Below, one piece after another: positions 1 to 12,080 of a stretch of DNA of 64,000 nucleotides. Within the stretch, counting starts at the first letter, position 1. Every line of letters begins with the position of its first letter. The DNA lies in NCBI GenBank assembly GCA_023846275.1, contig CM043874.1:22625130-22689129 (forward strand), read 5' to 3'. Source of the stretch: Vanilla planifolia (taxonomy: Eukaryota > Streptophyta > Magnoliopsida > Asparagales > Orchidaceae). The translations under genes and the position numbers were made by a program. The notes beneath the pieces were generated by a model. It had not been told where the DNA came from and did no database searches. It saw only the letters and a program-made list of their open reading frames with translations.

Positions 1-970
1 TCTCTAGGCAGAGGATATATGTGCAAATAAAGAATTCAGAAGGGGTGTTATGCAAAATGCTGTTTCATGAACCTTCACGCAAGTCGATTTACGAATTTCA
101 ACCGTGGTTATAATAGCCAAAACTAGGGTGCATTTGAAAAGCACTTCTGTTAACATCGACTACAGGGAGGTTGTCGGAGCTGTGAGGGCGAGATTTTCGA
201 TAGTTGCTGCCTTGTTTAGCAAAGTTCTAACACGCGACAGTAACAGTTGATGAGGATTTCCGTAAGATAAGAAAAAAAATTGCTTCGTCGTCAGGTTGTG
301 TAAGGCTTTCCGATGAGCGACAAAGACCGAAAGGGCGGAAGCCAAGCCAGATTCGACCTGTTCAGTGCATGAACTGGCCGGTCCAGCACTGGCAAAATAT
401 TTTGGTTCCGCTAGATGCACCAAGAGAGAGGAAACGGTTCAATGTGTTGAACCGGGTCGCATTGCTGAACCGGGTGCACTAAGCGTGGCGGGTCCACGCC
501 GACGAAAAACCAGCGAGAAAAAAAATAGCAGAAATTAAGGAAATTTTGGGATTTTTTGAAACCATTTGGGAACAGCTTTTAGAAAGCAATTTTGGCTAAT
601 AAGCATATTTTAAATTGATTATTTTTACATTTATTGGCTTGTAGGACATCAAGAAGAATAAGAAGTGGGCACTACAAATTATATATCAAAGTCAGGTAGA
701 TAAATTCCTAACCTTGTAATATAGTACATTATTATGTGTTTTTACATAGCTTTCTTATTGTCTTATGATATTTTTAGTTGTTGCATATGTTGCATGTTAA
801 TATTGTTACATATAGTAAAGAAAGAAATAATATGTTACAATATACTAAAATAAAAAAAAAGAAAAAAAGAAGAAGCAATATGAAACAAAAGGTCTTTTGA
901 TATGATATAATTATCTGGATTGATGTTTGGAAAATGACAAATAAAAAAATGGGATTCCCAGAGAACATTA
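1..970. other. Unassigned stretch with a GC-richer patch
   Basis: Positions about 290-520 are clearly richer in G+C than the surrounding DNA and contain repeated GAACCGG-type motifs. An 87-codon open frame lies on the minus strand (423 to 160), but it shows no domain, no splice context and no family I recognise. The GAACCGG motifs recall the GC-rich part of the solo LTR at 5.7-8.8 kb, so this may be the edge of a related repeat. That link is inference from composition only. Confidence 0.3.
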
Positions 971-974
971 TCCT

Positions 975-1170
975 CACCACTAGACCCAACATGTGTTGCA
1001 GGGTATCGATCTTTAGATCAGATATCTGCATAGTGTTTATATGTTATGTGTTATGACTCCGTGATGATTTACACCAGGCCCAATATGTGTTGCAGGGTAT
1101 GGTACCATATCTGCCTGGTGGCACTAGGCACAGTATGTGTTGCAAGGTATCGATCTTCAGATCAGATATT
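975..1170 (+). repeat. Three-copy short repeat
   Basis: A motif built around TGTGTTGCAGGGTAT appears three times, starting near 975, 1072 and 1121. Copies one and three are followed by ATCGATCTT-AGATCAGATAT. Copy two is shorter and is followed by a different but related sequence. Spacing is uneven (about 97 and 50 bp), so this is a small local duplication rather than a regular satellite. Confidence 0.7.
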
Positions 1171-4100
1171 TGTCTTGTGTTATGTGTTTGGTTGAATGTC
1201 GGCTGGAGGTCATTTGTTGATGATGCTTGGATCCAGAGGATAATGTGTCAAAGGGAATTAGGCCCAGTAATAACACACCTATATAAGAAACTGTTATTTC
1301 TTTATAATTTTCATTTAGAATTACCTGATATATGACATCTTGTGTGATTGTAATTTTATGCATATGATTTATCTTCACTATACATGGTATGCCTTTTCAT
1401 TTGATATCTCTTTCATATTTGGTTATTTATTATGGATTTATTTATTGAGATATGTAAAATCTTATTTAGTGCTTACATCACAGGTCATACATCCTATGTG
1501 TCCACAACACTGAGAGTAGGAAAAGATGATGCTACAAGAGAGCTCTTTCTACTAGATAAATGAGAAAGGGTTTGGTATTAGTAAATTTGTTAAAAACATG
1601 TTTTGTTTATATATATTTTTTAGATTTTGGAGTTGGTGTTTGTTTTATCGTCGGGTCCCTACCTTAGGTTTTATTCTTTGTCCTCACTTAGATGTTGTAT
1701 CTCGCGACTCTGATGTTAATTTTGTTATGTTGTAGTACTTGATGTAAGTGGAGGCTTGACACTTGATTATGAAGAAAACGAGTTTGATAATGTTTTTAAG
1801 CATTAAAGAGCTTTATGGTTTGAAAAGGTATTAGTAGAGTTGGACTCTATTAGTGGAGTATGAAAATTCTATTAGTAAATTAGGAAAAAAATCTCATCAA
1901 TATCTTCCATCTATTCCTTCTATAAATTATGTAATTAACCTTAAATATCCTTCTAAATAGTATTTTATATATTAGATATATGTATTATTAATCAAAACTT
2001 GAGATTATTTTGGCTAGTGAGTGGATCGACAAGCATGCTAGAATGACAATGGTTAGATCTTAGATTTGACATACACTTGCAAATATCTCGACATATGGAA
2101 TCCATAGGTAAGTAGTTTGTATGTTTTGTAGGTCACTATTAAAGATAAATAAGATTTCAAATATTAAATTAATTCCCTTATTGAATAAGAGGATAATCTC
2201 TTTCTTATGTCTTAAGACCTAATGTCAGCATTTGGGATTTGAGTGAGAAAGTAAGAAAAGAGGAAAAGTAGGAGGAAGAAGGAAGAAAATTCAAGCATTC
2301 AAAATATTCCTTTCAAAAGATTCAAAGAGATTAAGAAGGAAAGAAGACTTGAAAGTTTTAGAATAAGAATATATGTTAGTTATAAACTATGAGAGAAAAT
2401 TCTCTTTCCTTGATTATTATGCCCCTTAGATAATGAGTACAAAAGACTAAAGATGTTTTTTGTTTTGTCATGGATTAAAGAAATTCATCAATGTCACCTT
2501 GATTACTTATAATACCATAGACTTCATTACACTTATGGAACAAGCTAAGTTATTGGAACAACAATTGGAATCATTGAAGCTTGAAGGGTGTCAAAAGTGA
2601 AAAAGAAAGAACGATTGTTCCTATAAAAGGTACCAATCCCATTAAAAATATTTTCAAAGGGTTAGGAGAGGAAAATGCACATAGCAATTCTCATCAAATC
2701 TGGTACTAGTGGCAATAAAATGGACACAAGATTAAGTGGGGGGATTGTCTCAATGCCTAGAATACTATAAGATACATCATGGAGTTTATTGGGGTAGAAA
2801 GGATGCTTTCTTCCTCATCAAGTACTATTCATATTACAAATAGATGAGATATTGGTAAAGGTAAGGGGAGTACTTTAGCCACCACCTCATGGAATATGGG
2901 CTAAGGTTAGTTATTAGATCATTGTGGTTAACTCAAGAAGTATGATTTTATTTCAATAATTATATGTAAATGCTTTATTTAATAACGGTGCCTTGTATTT
3001 ATTTATCACATTCCATATGTTTAATGTATTGTTTATTGATTAAAAATTAAATTTACAACTCATTATTTGTGAAATTACCAGATGAGAGTGAATTCTTTAT
3101 ATAGCAACCAAATCTCTTTTAGTACAATAGATACATGACATATGATGTAACACTATGTAAGTTTTTATAGATTTTAATAGATAGATCAAATATAATAATT
3201 AAAGATAAAAATATATTATAACAAATATATTTACTAATAAAACTATCAAAAGCCAAATCATAAGCTATGCATATAACATAAGAAAATCATAGGAGATATA
3301 AACACTAGTTTCTTTTTGTTTGTAATTTCTAATATGTTATGTTTTATCAAGCCAAATATCCTTTGAATCATTATTCTTTTTGGATCGAAATCATAATTGT
3401 ATCTATCAATGCCCTTCTTACACCCATCCATAACAAAGTTATATAAAATTCTAGATAGATATGGTCTGAAGACCTAGACCCTATAGTCCATTATAAGGTC
3501 TAGTGCCCAAGCAAGAATGATATGAAGGACAATAATATTCAATCCATTGTAGGGTTTGGTATCATTAAATATATCATTGAGGTCATGATACAAACATATA
3601 CTAAGTAATTAACTGCCAAAGATTAATAGCCTATCATTTATCATAAAATATAATATTAAAGATAATGTCTCAAAGAATCTATTTTATAATTCTAATTTTT
3701 GTATATTCTAATCTCATAATCATGTCAATCTAGATGTCATTTTCAAAGAAAATATATATTTCATTTTATTATTCTTTTTTTATTATTTTTTAATGTAATA
3801 AAGAAAACTATGTAATAGTTAAAATCATGAGACAAATAGAACTATGTAACAAATAAAATCATGTAAAGAGAAGCCATATAATAAATAAAATCATGTGACA
3901 AGTACAGCACTATTGGCATGATAATAGAGTATGAAATTTGATAAAATACAATGTAAATATATAAATTATATTATTATCCTATATCACAAGTTATTAGATT
4001 TATCTACTTGAGTTTATAAAGAAATATTTTTATTTGATCCTCTCCTCTTTTAAGTGTCCTATAATGAAATATATGGATATGAATTAATGCATGATCTATT

Positions 4101-5664
4101 TATAAATAGTTTCCTAATATTTTCTTAGTTAGATGCCCTCGTGCTCATTCCATATACTTTTAAAAATCATAATAATTGTCTTCTTAAGTTTTCCAAAATA
4201 CTTTTTAACTTCTAACTTATCTTTTTCTCACTTTTAGGATTTTTATATTTTTTTATTATTTTTTTTTATTATTTTATTATAATTGTACTTATTTTTTATT
4301 TTATTTTTTTTAATTTTTAGATATATTTATCCTTATATTTTATTTAATTGTTTTTTATTTGTTTCTTATTTATTTAATTATTGATTTCTCAAGTTTCTCT
4401 CTCCTCCACTTAAATCAAATAATAGATCAATTGGTTTGATTTCTCGAACTAATTGATAAGGGTTTGATTAAATCCACCTCCTCTCAATCTCTCTCTACTA
4501 TCTAAACCACTTTGCCCGATCTCAAAACTAGTTCAATTCACCCCAAATTTCCCAGTTCAATAAAAGTGAGCATTTTCTCTTACATTTCATTCTCTTTCTC
4601 AACTTTGATAAATCACACATGGCCAAGGCATTCTTCTCCTCCTTTCTTACAACAAATCTACGATCTTCCTAATCTCTTTTGATTTTCTCTCCTCATGATA
4701 CATAATAATAAGTAAAATGAGAAAGTCAAAGTGCATACCTCACTGATAGAATCAATTTTTCTAATCAAAGCTCAAAATTTCTTAATCAAATGGAGGTGAG
4801 TAGTTTCAAAGCTCTCAATAACCTGATAGAGATGACAATACCTTGCTTTTCTCACTAAATTTAGTCCTTCGACCAATCCTAGTTTCACATGATAAAATAG
4901 GTCCTTGCTTGAGCTATTTATATTAATTAGTGTTGGTTTGGCCATTATCATTTTATTTCTTTATTATCATTAATATTATTATTTTATTTCACATAAAAAG
5001 CTAGTATTTGACATAAAATGTGCTCCATACATATAAATTTGTACTTAGCCCACTTTTTAAACAAAACCATGAACACTTAATCAATTACAAATCCATCCTT
5101 CATCCAAGCCAAGTTTTATGTGCTAATATTATCAAAATTATAGATCTATTCTTATGCAGTCATCTTTCTCTTATTTATAAATCTACCTTCCACATATTAG
5201 TTTTGATCAAAATCAAAATTTATAAAATTAAAAATATATGATAAGTAAAATTTTAAAATTTGTAATTATATCTCATCTTAAAAATTTATAATAAATTAAT
5301 TATTCATGCAAAAATTACAAAATTAGTGCCATTAAACTCATCTGAAAAAGTTCTTTTCATTAATAGACACAAATATTATGTTGACTACATTTAAAATATG
5401 ACATGTTTTTTAAGATTCTAATATTATTTTAATAGTTTAGCATATAAACAACATATTTTATGAAATTTGTTTTAGCAATTTCAAACATACCTGATTACCT
5501 TCTTATGGGATTGATTCTAGTCTTATCTTACTAGGGATAAAAATGGGGCTATTACATACATCTTTTGTTTTTTTAAAGAAGTTCAAGATTATCATTAGCT
5601 TGCATGTCATATTTGGACATGTACCTGTAAAGTTGTTCTTACTCAGTTTGAAAGATTTAACATT
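1171..5664. other. AT-rich intergenic DNA, no gene seen
   Basis: No coding frame with a recognisable domain is present on either strand. Long T-rich and A-rich runs occur around 4200-4330. A weak resemblance to the start of a LINE endonuclease near 2881 was not strong enough to keep. The stretch is probably old, unrecognisable transposon sequence. Confidence 0.5.
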
Positions 5665-5702
5665 ATATTTGTTACACCCCATATTTTCCTAGGCTGATTT
5701 TT

Positions 5703-5704
<2 letters not shown>

Positions 5705-5733
<29 letters not shown>
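5705..5733. repeat. AT dinucleotide run inside the solo LTR
   Basis: About 14 alternating AT units lie just inside the left end of the LTR, followed by a T run. It is a simple microsatellite and probably length-variable between individuals. Confidence 0.9.
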
Positions 5734-5736
<3 letters not shown>

Positions 5737-6655
5737 TACATATAGACAGCTCAGATCGTCCCATACCAACCTGAGTAGCCTACGAAAAACATAGGATATA
5801 ACACATCATTACACACCTACTTTCCTTAACAATGTGGATCCCATCTCCCGGGTACATCGTCAACTCCGAATTCATGACTCCTGAATTAACAGATGGACTC
5901 GCGCAATGTTACTCCTACTAGACCCAATACTCCTATCCCATACCAATAGGAGAACCGATCTAATAGAAGTCTGAACCCCCAAGGTAAGTTCCATAGTCAT
6001 GTAATGACCTCACCATCAAAAGAAAATACATAACATCCACAGATAAAATATGGCACTCCACACACTATACCACCAAAACAATAAAGTAAACAATGAAAGG
6101 AAATACATCACAAGAATAATATCCAAGTCCAACAAGTACAATGTTGTCCAACCAGATACATAAGTCAGAATCACCCTCACATAATAACTGACATATGAGA
6201 ATAACAGTCTTACTGACAACATCCAACAGCAACAATCAACTAACCAGAATTTCTCAGATAATCACCGATCAGATATCCTCCACAAGCCTGCTGACCACGA
6301 TCCCACCTAATCTGGTAGCGTCAAGTCTGCCGAGCCACTGAAAATATATAATACGGAAATGAGCTACGCCCAGTAGGAAAGACAGCTAGTAAAACTCACA
6401 TGCAAGAGAAGGATAATAGCAAGAGTATAAGAATACAGCATAACAATATATGGTGGATAGGCACTCTCAGTCCCAGACTCCGACCAACCACAGTCACCCC
6501 CAGTCACACCAGAGTAGCTCTCCTCTGGGCTTCCAGGTAGCGTGCCAGTGGGAACGCCCATCTCGAAACACGCATGGCGCCTAAGCACCCGACACCGCAG
6601 CGTCTCTCGTCAATCAATCTCCTGGAGACTATAGACAGATCCAGTCACAAAATCT

Positions 6656-6820
6656 CTAGCCAATGTGAGACACCCCTGCCACCCTAAGGCGCGCAGGCCT
6701 ACACACTTGGCTAGCCACTGCGAGACACCCCTACCACCCTAAGACGCGCAGACCTACACACTTGGCTAGCCACTGCGAGACACCCCTGCCACCCTCAGGC
6801 GCGCATGCCTACACACATGG
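6656..6820. repeat. 55-bp tandem repeat, three copies
   Basis: Three head-to-tail copies start at 6656, 6711 and 6766, each beginning CTAGCCA and holding GAGACACCCCT and a GCGCGCA-like core. Copies differ at only a few positions. The array sits in the body of the solo LTR and may help to subtype the LTR family. Confidence 0.9.
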
Positions 6821-7274
6821 ACCAGGAGAGATCGACTCAGCCACCGTCCCAAGGAGTCCTCTACCAACAACTTCCATAGAAGCTCACGCCCCTACAGTCA
6901 TTGTCAATTCTCTAACTCCAAGATTCGGCAACATATGTCCAGGTACAACAAGGCGCATACCAGTCCACATGTATACTGTGGAAGCTAAGTCTGAACCGCA
7001 CAGTTACCTACCACAACTACCCTAAAACATCATATAGGGTCTATAGTAGTCCGGTCCAGTATGCCAATCCCTAAAATATGCCCACACTGAGTAAACTGAC
7101 TCAATCCATGCCGTTGCCATCAAGGCAACACAACTGTCAATTACTGACTGTTCTGGTAGCATCCATGTACCATACCTCTGTCTGACTGTTTCAACTGTAC
7201 TGTCATCACTGATAACATTTTCCCTACTTCAGGAAGTTTTTAAATCCCAATTTCAATTTCCGCCCTTAATCCAT

Positions 7275-7420
7275 TTTCCGAAATTCGGAATAAATTTCCG
7301 AATAAAATTTAAATTCCACATATATCCTTTTTCCGAAAATTCGGATTAATTTCCGAATTAAATTTTTCGCTTATCCTTTTTATTTCCGAAAATTCGGATT
7401 AATAATAAATTTCCGAATTT
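7275..7420. repeat. Palindromic TTCCGAA / TTCGGAA module repeated three times
   Basis: Units built as TTTCCGAAAATTCGGA followed by TTTCCGAAT recur near 7275, 7330 and 7383 within the solo LTR. Each unit is itself nearly palindromic, so the block could fold into several short hairpins or present clustered dyad binding sites. Any regulatory role is inference. Confidence 0.75.
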
Positions 7421-8318
7421 TCCTTCCGCTTCTCTCTCCTCCGCGCCGCGCCGTTCGTCCGCGCCGAATCCCGCTGAACCGGTTTTCGCTGCCGGTTCGG
7501 AACTCTCGCGCTGAACCGCGACACCGCCGAATCAATTTCTTATTAATCCGTTAATTGGATTTATTTTAATTACTAATAAAATAGCGTAAATACCATTAAT
7601 TACTTAATTAAATTTGTAATTATCTAAACCCTTCTCCTTCCTCGGTCTAACGCCCGCAAAACCCTAGCCGACGATTCCTCCGGGAAATTCCGTTTTCCCC
7701 GTCGATTTTCGGCGACCGAGATCAAGGAGAAGCAAAATCCGATGTTCATACTATCCTAATTTGTCAATAATGCCCCTAATTTCTAAGATTCAATCAAATT
7801 TCCCGCCGAAGTTTTCATCCGATCCTCATTTAACAATTTATGAAATTAAACAAACAATCTATGAAATTAAACAATTTTCAGCATTTGATACAATCTTAAC
7901 ATGATTAAAGCCCATAATAGAATCATCAATTGCTCGGTAAAATTTCCAATTTGACGGGTATAATTTTTCCGAAAACCCTAAAATGCTAAAATCAATAATT
8001 TGCATTAATCACTTTCAAAAAAACACAATTCACATGTTCTGGTAGTTAATTGCAAAGTAATCCATATTTTCAATTCGCTAATTAACGAAATTTAAACTGA
8101 ATTTCCTACCTTAAAGACGCCGGCGACGGTGAACCTCGTCCGCAGCTCGCCGCAGCTCCTCACCGAACGAACCCGGTATCAATCGACTCTCCTCGGTCCC
8201 GTGAATCTTCAGGCACAAAAAGCCCCTTGCCAGGCCGCCGGAATCACGCGCCGTACATCGGAAAACTTCCTCTCTATCGGTCGGTCGAATGAACCCTAAT
8301 CGATGTATTTCGCGAGGG

Positions 8319-8325
8319 TTTTATA
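8319..8325 (-). promoter_or_regulatory. TATA box of the solo LTR
   Basis: On the minus strand the sequence reads TATAAAA inside a GC-rich context, about 440 bp from the right end of the LTR. This is where a core promoter at the U3/R border is expected. A consensus 5' splice site (AAG|GTAGG) follows at 8110/8109 and a pyrimidine-rich 3' splice site (TTTTCAG) at about 6338. This fits a leader that is spliced within the LTR, but that part is inference. Confidence 0.55.
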
Positions 8326-8766
8326 TTCCTGGCCGACACGGTGAAAACCCGTTACGCACCGTTGACACACTTTCGACACGGTAAGCACCCGATCAGCCGG
8401 TTCAATCCCAACCGTCGATCACGACCGTCTGATCCGCTTATCAGAACGCACGCGCAAACTCACTCGGCGACCGCCTCTGCCTCCGCTGAACCGTTTCGGT
8501 CCGGTTCACGCGCGGTAAAAAAAACCAAATTTTCGGTTTAATTTAAATGGATTTTCGAATTTCTAAAAATCCAATAAATATAATTAAACAGGAAAATTAC
8601 TTAAAATTTACCTCGGTGCTTCGGAAAATCCCCAGAAATTTTAGAAATTCCAATAGCCTCCAATTGAGCTCCTGGCTCATCCTACTGTCGATCTGAAATC
8701 ATCCAAGCCAAAAATTAATTTATTAAAGATTAACATAAAAAATTTTTTACTGGGTATAACAATATT

Positions 8767-9719
8767 GGTTCTAAAAAATTTTTACTAGATCTTTCTCTTT
8801 TGATCAATTCAAGACAAATCTTATTTGCACTTTTTCAAACTTCATAAGGCCAAAAAAAGTCTCATAATAGCTACTTGATCTAAGACAATTTCTATTAGAG
8901 TGGCTTGACACCTTTCTCCAGCATATCAAAGCACTCAAAGAAGTTAACCAAGTAGATTCCTATCTACTCAAGCTAAGATTCTATCATCAAGACATCCAAG
9001 CCTAATGATTTCTATAATTCTTTAATTTGCTATCCTTTAAGGTCAATATAATACATTTTTAATAGAGTTATCAATTTCATCCATGAAGAGTTCTTCTCTA
9101 CCTTTACTTGTAACCCAAAAAGAAAGACATCTTATCCCCAAAGCTAACTAAATTGAAGCAAAACTAGATCTCAAAAAGGTAAAAGTCCTATGAAAATTTC
9201 TCTCATAAAATTCACCAAGGAGTTCATCCCCTCATAATTTCTCAACCTTATTCTAATACTTCGTTGATAACCTGTCATTAGGAGGTGTTAACCACAACAA
9301 AAAAATGAAGACTTATTTCAAAATCTAAGTCCTCTCTTAGTAAATGATAGAGAGAAATTTAAATTCTACACATTTTATGAGGATCACTATTATTCCACCT
9401 CTAAATGTGGAGCCATAATAGCTATACTGAAATGATAACAAGGAGATGATAGCACAAGATTTTCCATGCCTCAATTAGAGCTAAATGTAATAAGCTTAGA
9501 ATTAACTAGTTAAAAGACTCTTAAGGTAATTGCTTGTAAGATGAGAATGAGATTAGGATAGCTGTAGGAAACTTTCATGAAAATCATTTACAAGATGACT
9601 CACTAATAGTGTCCACCTTACTTGCTAATAACATTCACACTCTCTTGTTGTGACTAATAATGGATGCGTACTTATGAAGGTGATGTTAAAGGAGTGAGCT
9701 CATGCATAAGATATTCAAT
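8767..9719. other. Right flank of the solo LTR, no gene seen
   Basis: AT-rich sequence without a readable domain. It precedes the reverse transcriptase of the LINE and may hold the decayed N-terminal part of that element, but I found no endonuclease motif in either frame set. Confidence 0.4.
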
Positions 9720-12080
9720 ATGACAAGTATAGTGCTTTGGAACTAGATGGCTACACTAGCATATTTTTTGCACATTGTTGGAAGATTATTAACCAAGACG
9801 TTTACATAAAGGTGAGATATTTTTTTGGCTAGCGTGTTATTACCAAAAGTTTGGTAATTGCCAACATAATTTTGATTACTAAAATGAAAACCCAAAAAGC
9901 TTCTTAGATTGTTAACCAATTTGCCAGAGCTCACTTCTTAAAAGATATTCCCCAGATTATTTGCTCAATATTTGTAGAAAGTTTGATATAAATTGATCTC
10001 TTTTGAACAATTAGGCTTTACCAAGGGTAGAGGCACTGATAATAATCCATTGTTAGTACAAGAGTTGATTCATTCAATCAAGAGAAAATTAAGGGTTCAA
10101 AATTACACAATTAAGCTTAAAATGAAGAATGCCTTTGATAATCTATCTTGAAAATTTCTGTTGAATATCTTTTCAAAGTTTAGTTTTAATCGACAATTTT
10201 CCCATCTTATCATGAATATCTTACATAGTAATTGGCTCTCTATTATTTTGAATGGTTATAGCTATGATTTTTTAGGATTTTAGGGATGTGTAGTAAGATA
10301 ATTTGCTTTCACCTTTGCTATTTATTTTGGTAACATGTCTTTAGTAAGAGGCTTAACCGATTACCAAGATAAAATTTTTCCATGTGCTTTACCTAAAGGC
10401 TATCTTAACATTACTTACCTATGCTTCACTAATGACATTATCATCTTCACTTAGAGAGACCAGAAATCTATTAATAATCTTAAGCATTTTATGGAAGTGT
10501 TTTGAGAAGAATCGACGATCCTAATTAATGCTAAAAAAAATCCATTTCTTTGCTCCAAACACTAATCTTTGACTCAACAATAATGTCTTACCAACAAGTT
10601 GGATTACATAAATAGAAACTTTCTAATTTCCTAACTTAGATGTAACCAATCTAGAGGTGAAAAATTATTTTATTTCAACTACTTCTAGAGAAAGTAACTA
10701 AAACAATAGTGAGCTAGAAATATCAAATACTTTCAAATGGTGGGAGATTAATGCTTATCAATCATATTCTTAATTCAATGCTTGTACACACCCTAATGGT
10801 GATGAATCTCAAAGCAATTTTTCTTAAAACTAAATGCTTACTAAATGGATTTCATTAGGGAGACTCGTAATTGGGACATAAATATAGTTGGGCCAATTAA
10901 AGAAAAGTTTGATTTCCTCTTGCAAAAGATGTTCTTTGGTTAAAAAGATTAGAGAAGTCCATGAGGCATTTACTTTAAGCTTTGTTGAAAATTGAAGAAT
11001 CTTAATTCTTTGTGGCCTAAATTCATGCAAGATAAATACTTATGATAAAAATTAGAGAGTTTCAAATGTAAGGAAATTTATATTTTATGTTAAACATAAA
11101 GTGTAATAGCACAAAAAATCTTGACTTCAAAAGAAAACAAATTTTGATGATTAACCTCAAATGGGTAGTTTTATCCTAAAACAAGATAAAAAAAGAAATA
11201 GATTATTTTAAAATCTCATAAAAAGATTTAGAACTCTTGCATACCTCTTTAGATCTCTATCTTGTTATAGAGATTGCTTAATGGTCTATTTTCTTTTCCA
11301 AATATTTTAAGTAGATCTAGCTTTCAACTCCCCCTGAACTTTCAAACTTCTAATTCACTTAATCATGTCTTTGCTATGCATAAGAGAGCTTGTGAGGTTT
11401 GGTTCAATTCTATTAGTAGTATTAAAACTTTAAACACCTTCTTCATCATTGGTAGAATTACAAAACTTTCATAATATGAGAGAAGAGATTATATCACTGA
11501 TTTTGCTTCTCATTCATTGGGGGCTATGGAAAGCTACGAATCTGGCTCTATTTAAAGGGAAGTGCTTAATGGAAACAAGAATAAGCTAATGTCTATTTTT
11601 AATTATGTAAATTATCTTTCACTAAAAAATGTTTGGGTGATCTTAGCCTCATGACCTATGAGTTGCTAGATTGCTTCAAATTTTGTATATGCAAACCACT
11701 AAAGTTTTCTAGTTTACTCCCTTACTTGCATCACTTTATGCTTACTATTAATGGCTGAACAAAAGGAAACCAAGGTGCTATAAGAGATGGTGGAGTTGTT
11801 TAAGATGACAAGGGTTGAGTTATTTGGGCCTTTCATTATCTATAAGGTTAAAACTAGCATAAAAATAGGAGAATTGGCTCTTTTAGTGGGTCTGCTACAA
11901 TGTCTCAACAAAGGTACTTATAATATGCTAATCGAACTAGATTCTAAGGTGCCTCTTAACATCATTCTTGTGAGATCTTTCATTCTTTGGCATATGCTTC
12001 CCCTCATTAATAGCATAAAAAGCACATATTTCATAATAGAAACTATTGTACCCTTGGATATAACACCACTTATTTTATGA
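9720..12080 (+). mobile_element. Degenerate L1-type LINE (reverse transcriptase and RNase H)
   Basis: A non-LTR retrotransposon relic on the plus strand. Conserved reverse transcriptase blocks can be read in order. Near 9735 an ELDGYTSIFFAHCW block matches the usual PGPDGF region. Near 9870 lies the IPK...DFRPISL region. Near 10,020 GFTKGRGTDNNPLLVQELI matches the GF-KGR-I-DN block, and near 10,110 KMKNAFDNLSWKFL matches the K-D-EKAFD block. Near 10,420 a CFTNDIIIF segment stands for the catalytic ADD box, with the first Asp-neighbour changed. The maturation and thumb region continues to about 11,030 and ends SLWPKFMQDKYL. From 11,740 a typical plant RNase H (NG-TKGNQGA-RDGGVV, then LIELDS) follows. 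Stops and frame changes are frequent, the endonuclease and ORF1 are not recognisable, and no poly(A) tail is clear. It is a dead copy. Confidence 0.88.

Larger units (their letters stand above)
5665..8766 (-). mobile_element. Solo LTR, 3.09 kb, with 5-bp target site duplication
   Basis: The element runs from 5670 to 8761. It begins TGTTACACCC and ends GGGTATAACA, which are near-perfect inverted ends with the TG...CA rule of LTRs. It is flanked on both sides by the same five bases, ATATT (5665-5669 and 8762-8766). No gag or pol lies inside and no second LTR is present, so this is a solo LTR left by recombination between two LTRs. Much of it is GC-richer than the host DNA, with many CpG sites between 7430 and 8520. 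A TATA box and a splice-donor-like site on the minus strand suggest transcription from right to left. The length fits long-LTR Ty3/gypsy families such as Tekay/Del, but the lineage cannot be fixed from an LTR alone. The exact target duplication suggests a fairly young insertion. Confidence 0.9.

Noticed and set aside
160-423. An 87-codon minus-strand open frame in the GC-richer patch
   Set aside because: No domain, no family match and no supporting splice sites; the frame is readily explained by local G+C content.
2870-2960. A TTSWNMG-like reading resembling the start of a LINE endonuclease
   Set aside because: Only a few residues match and no further endonuclease blocks follow, so it may be chance.
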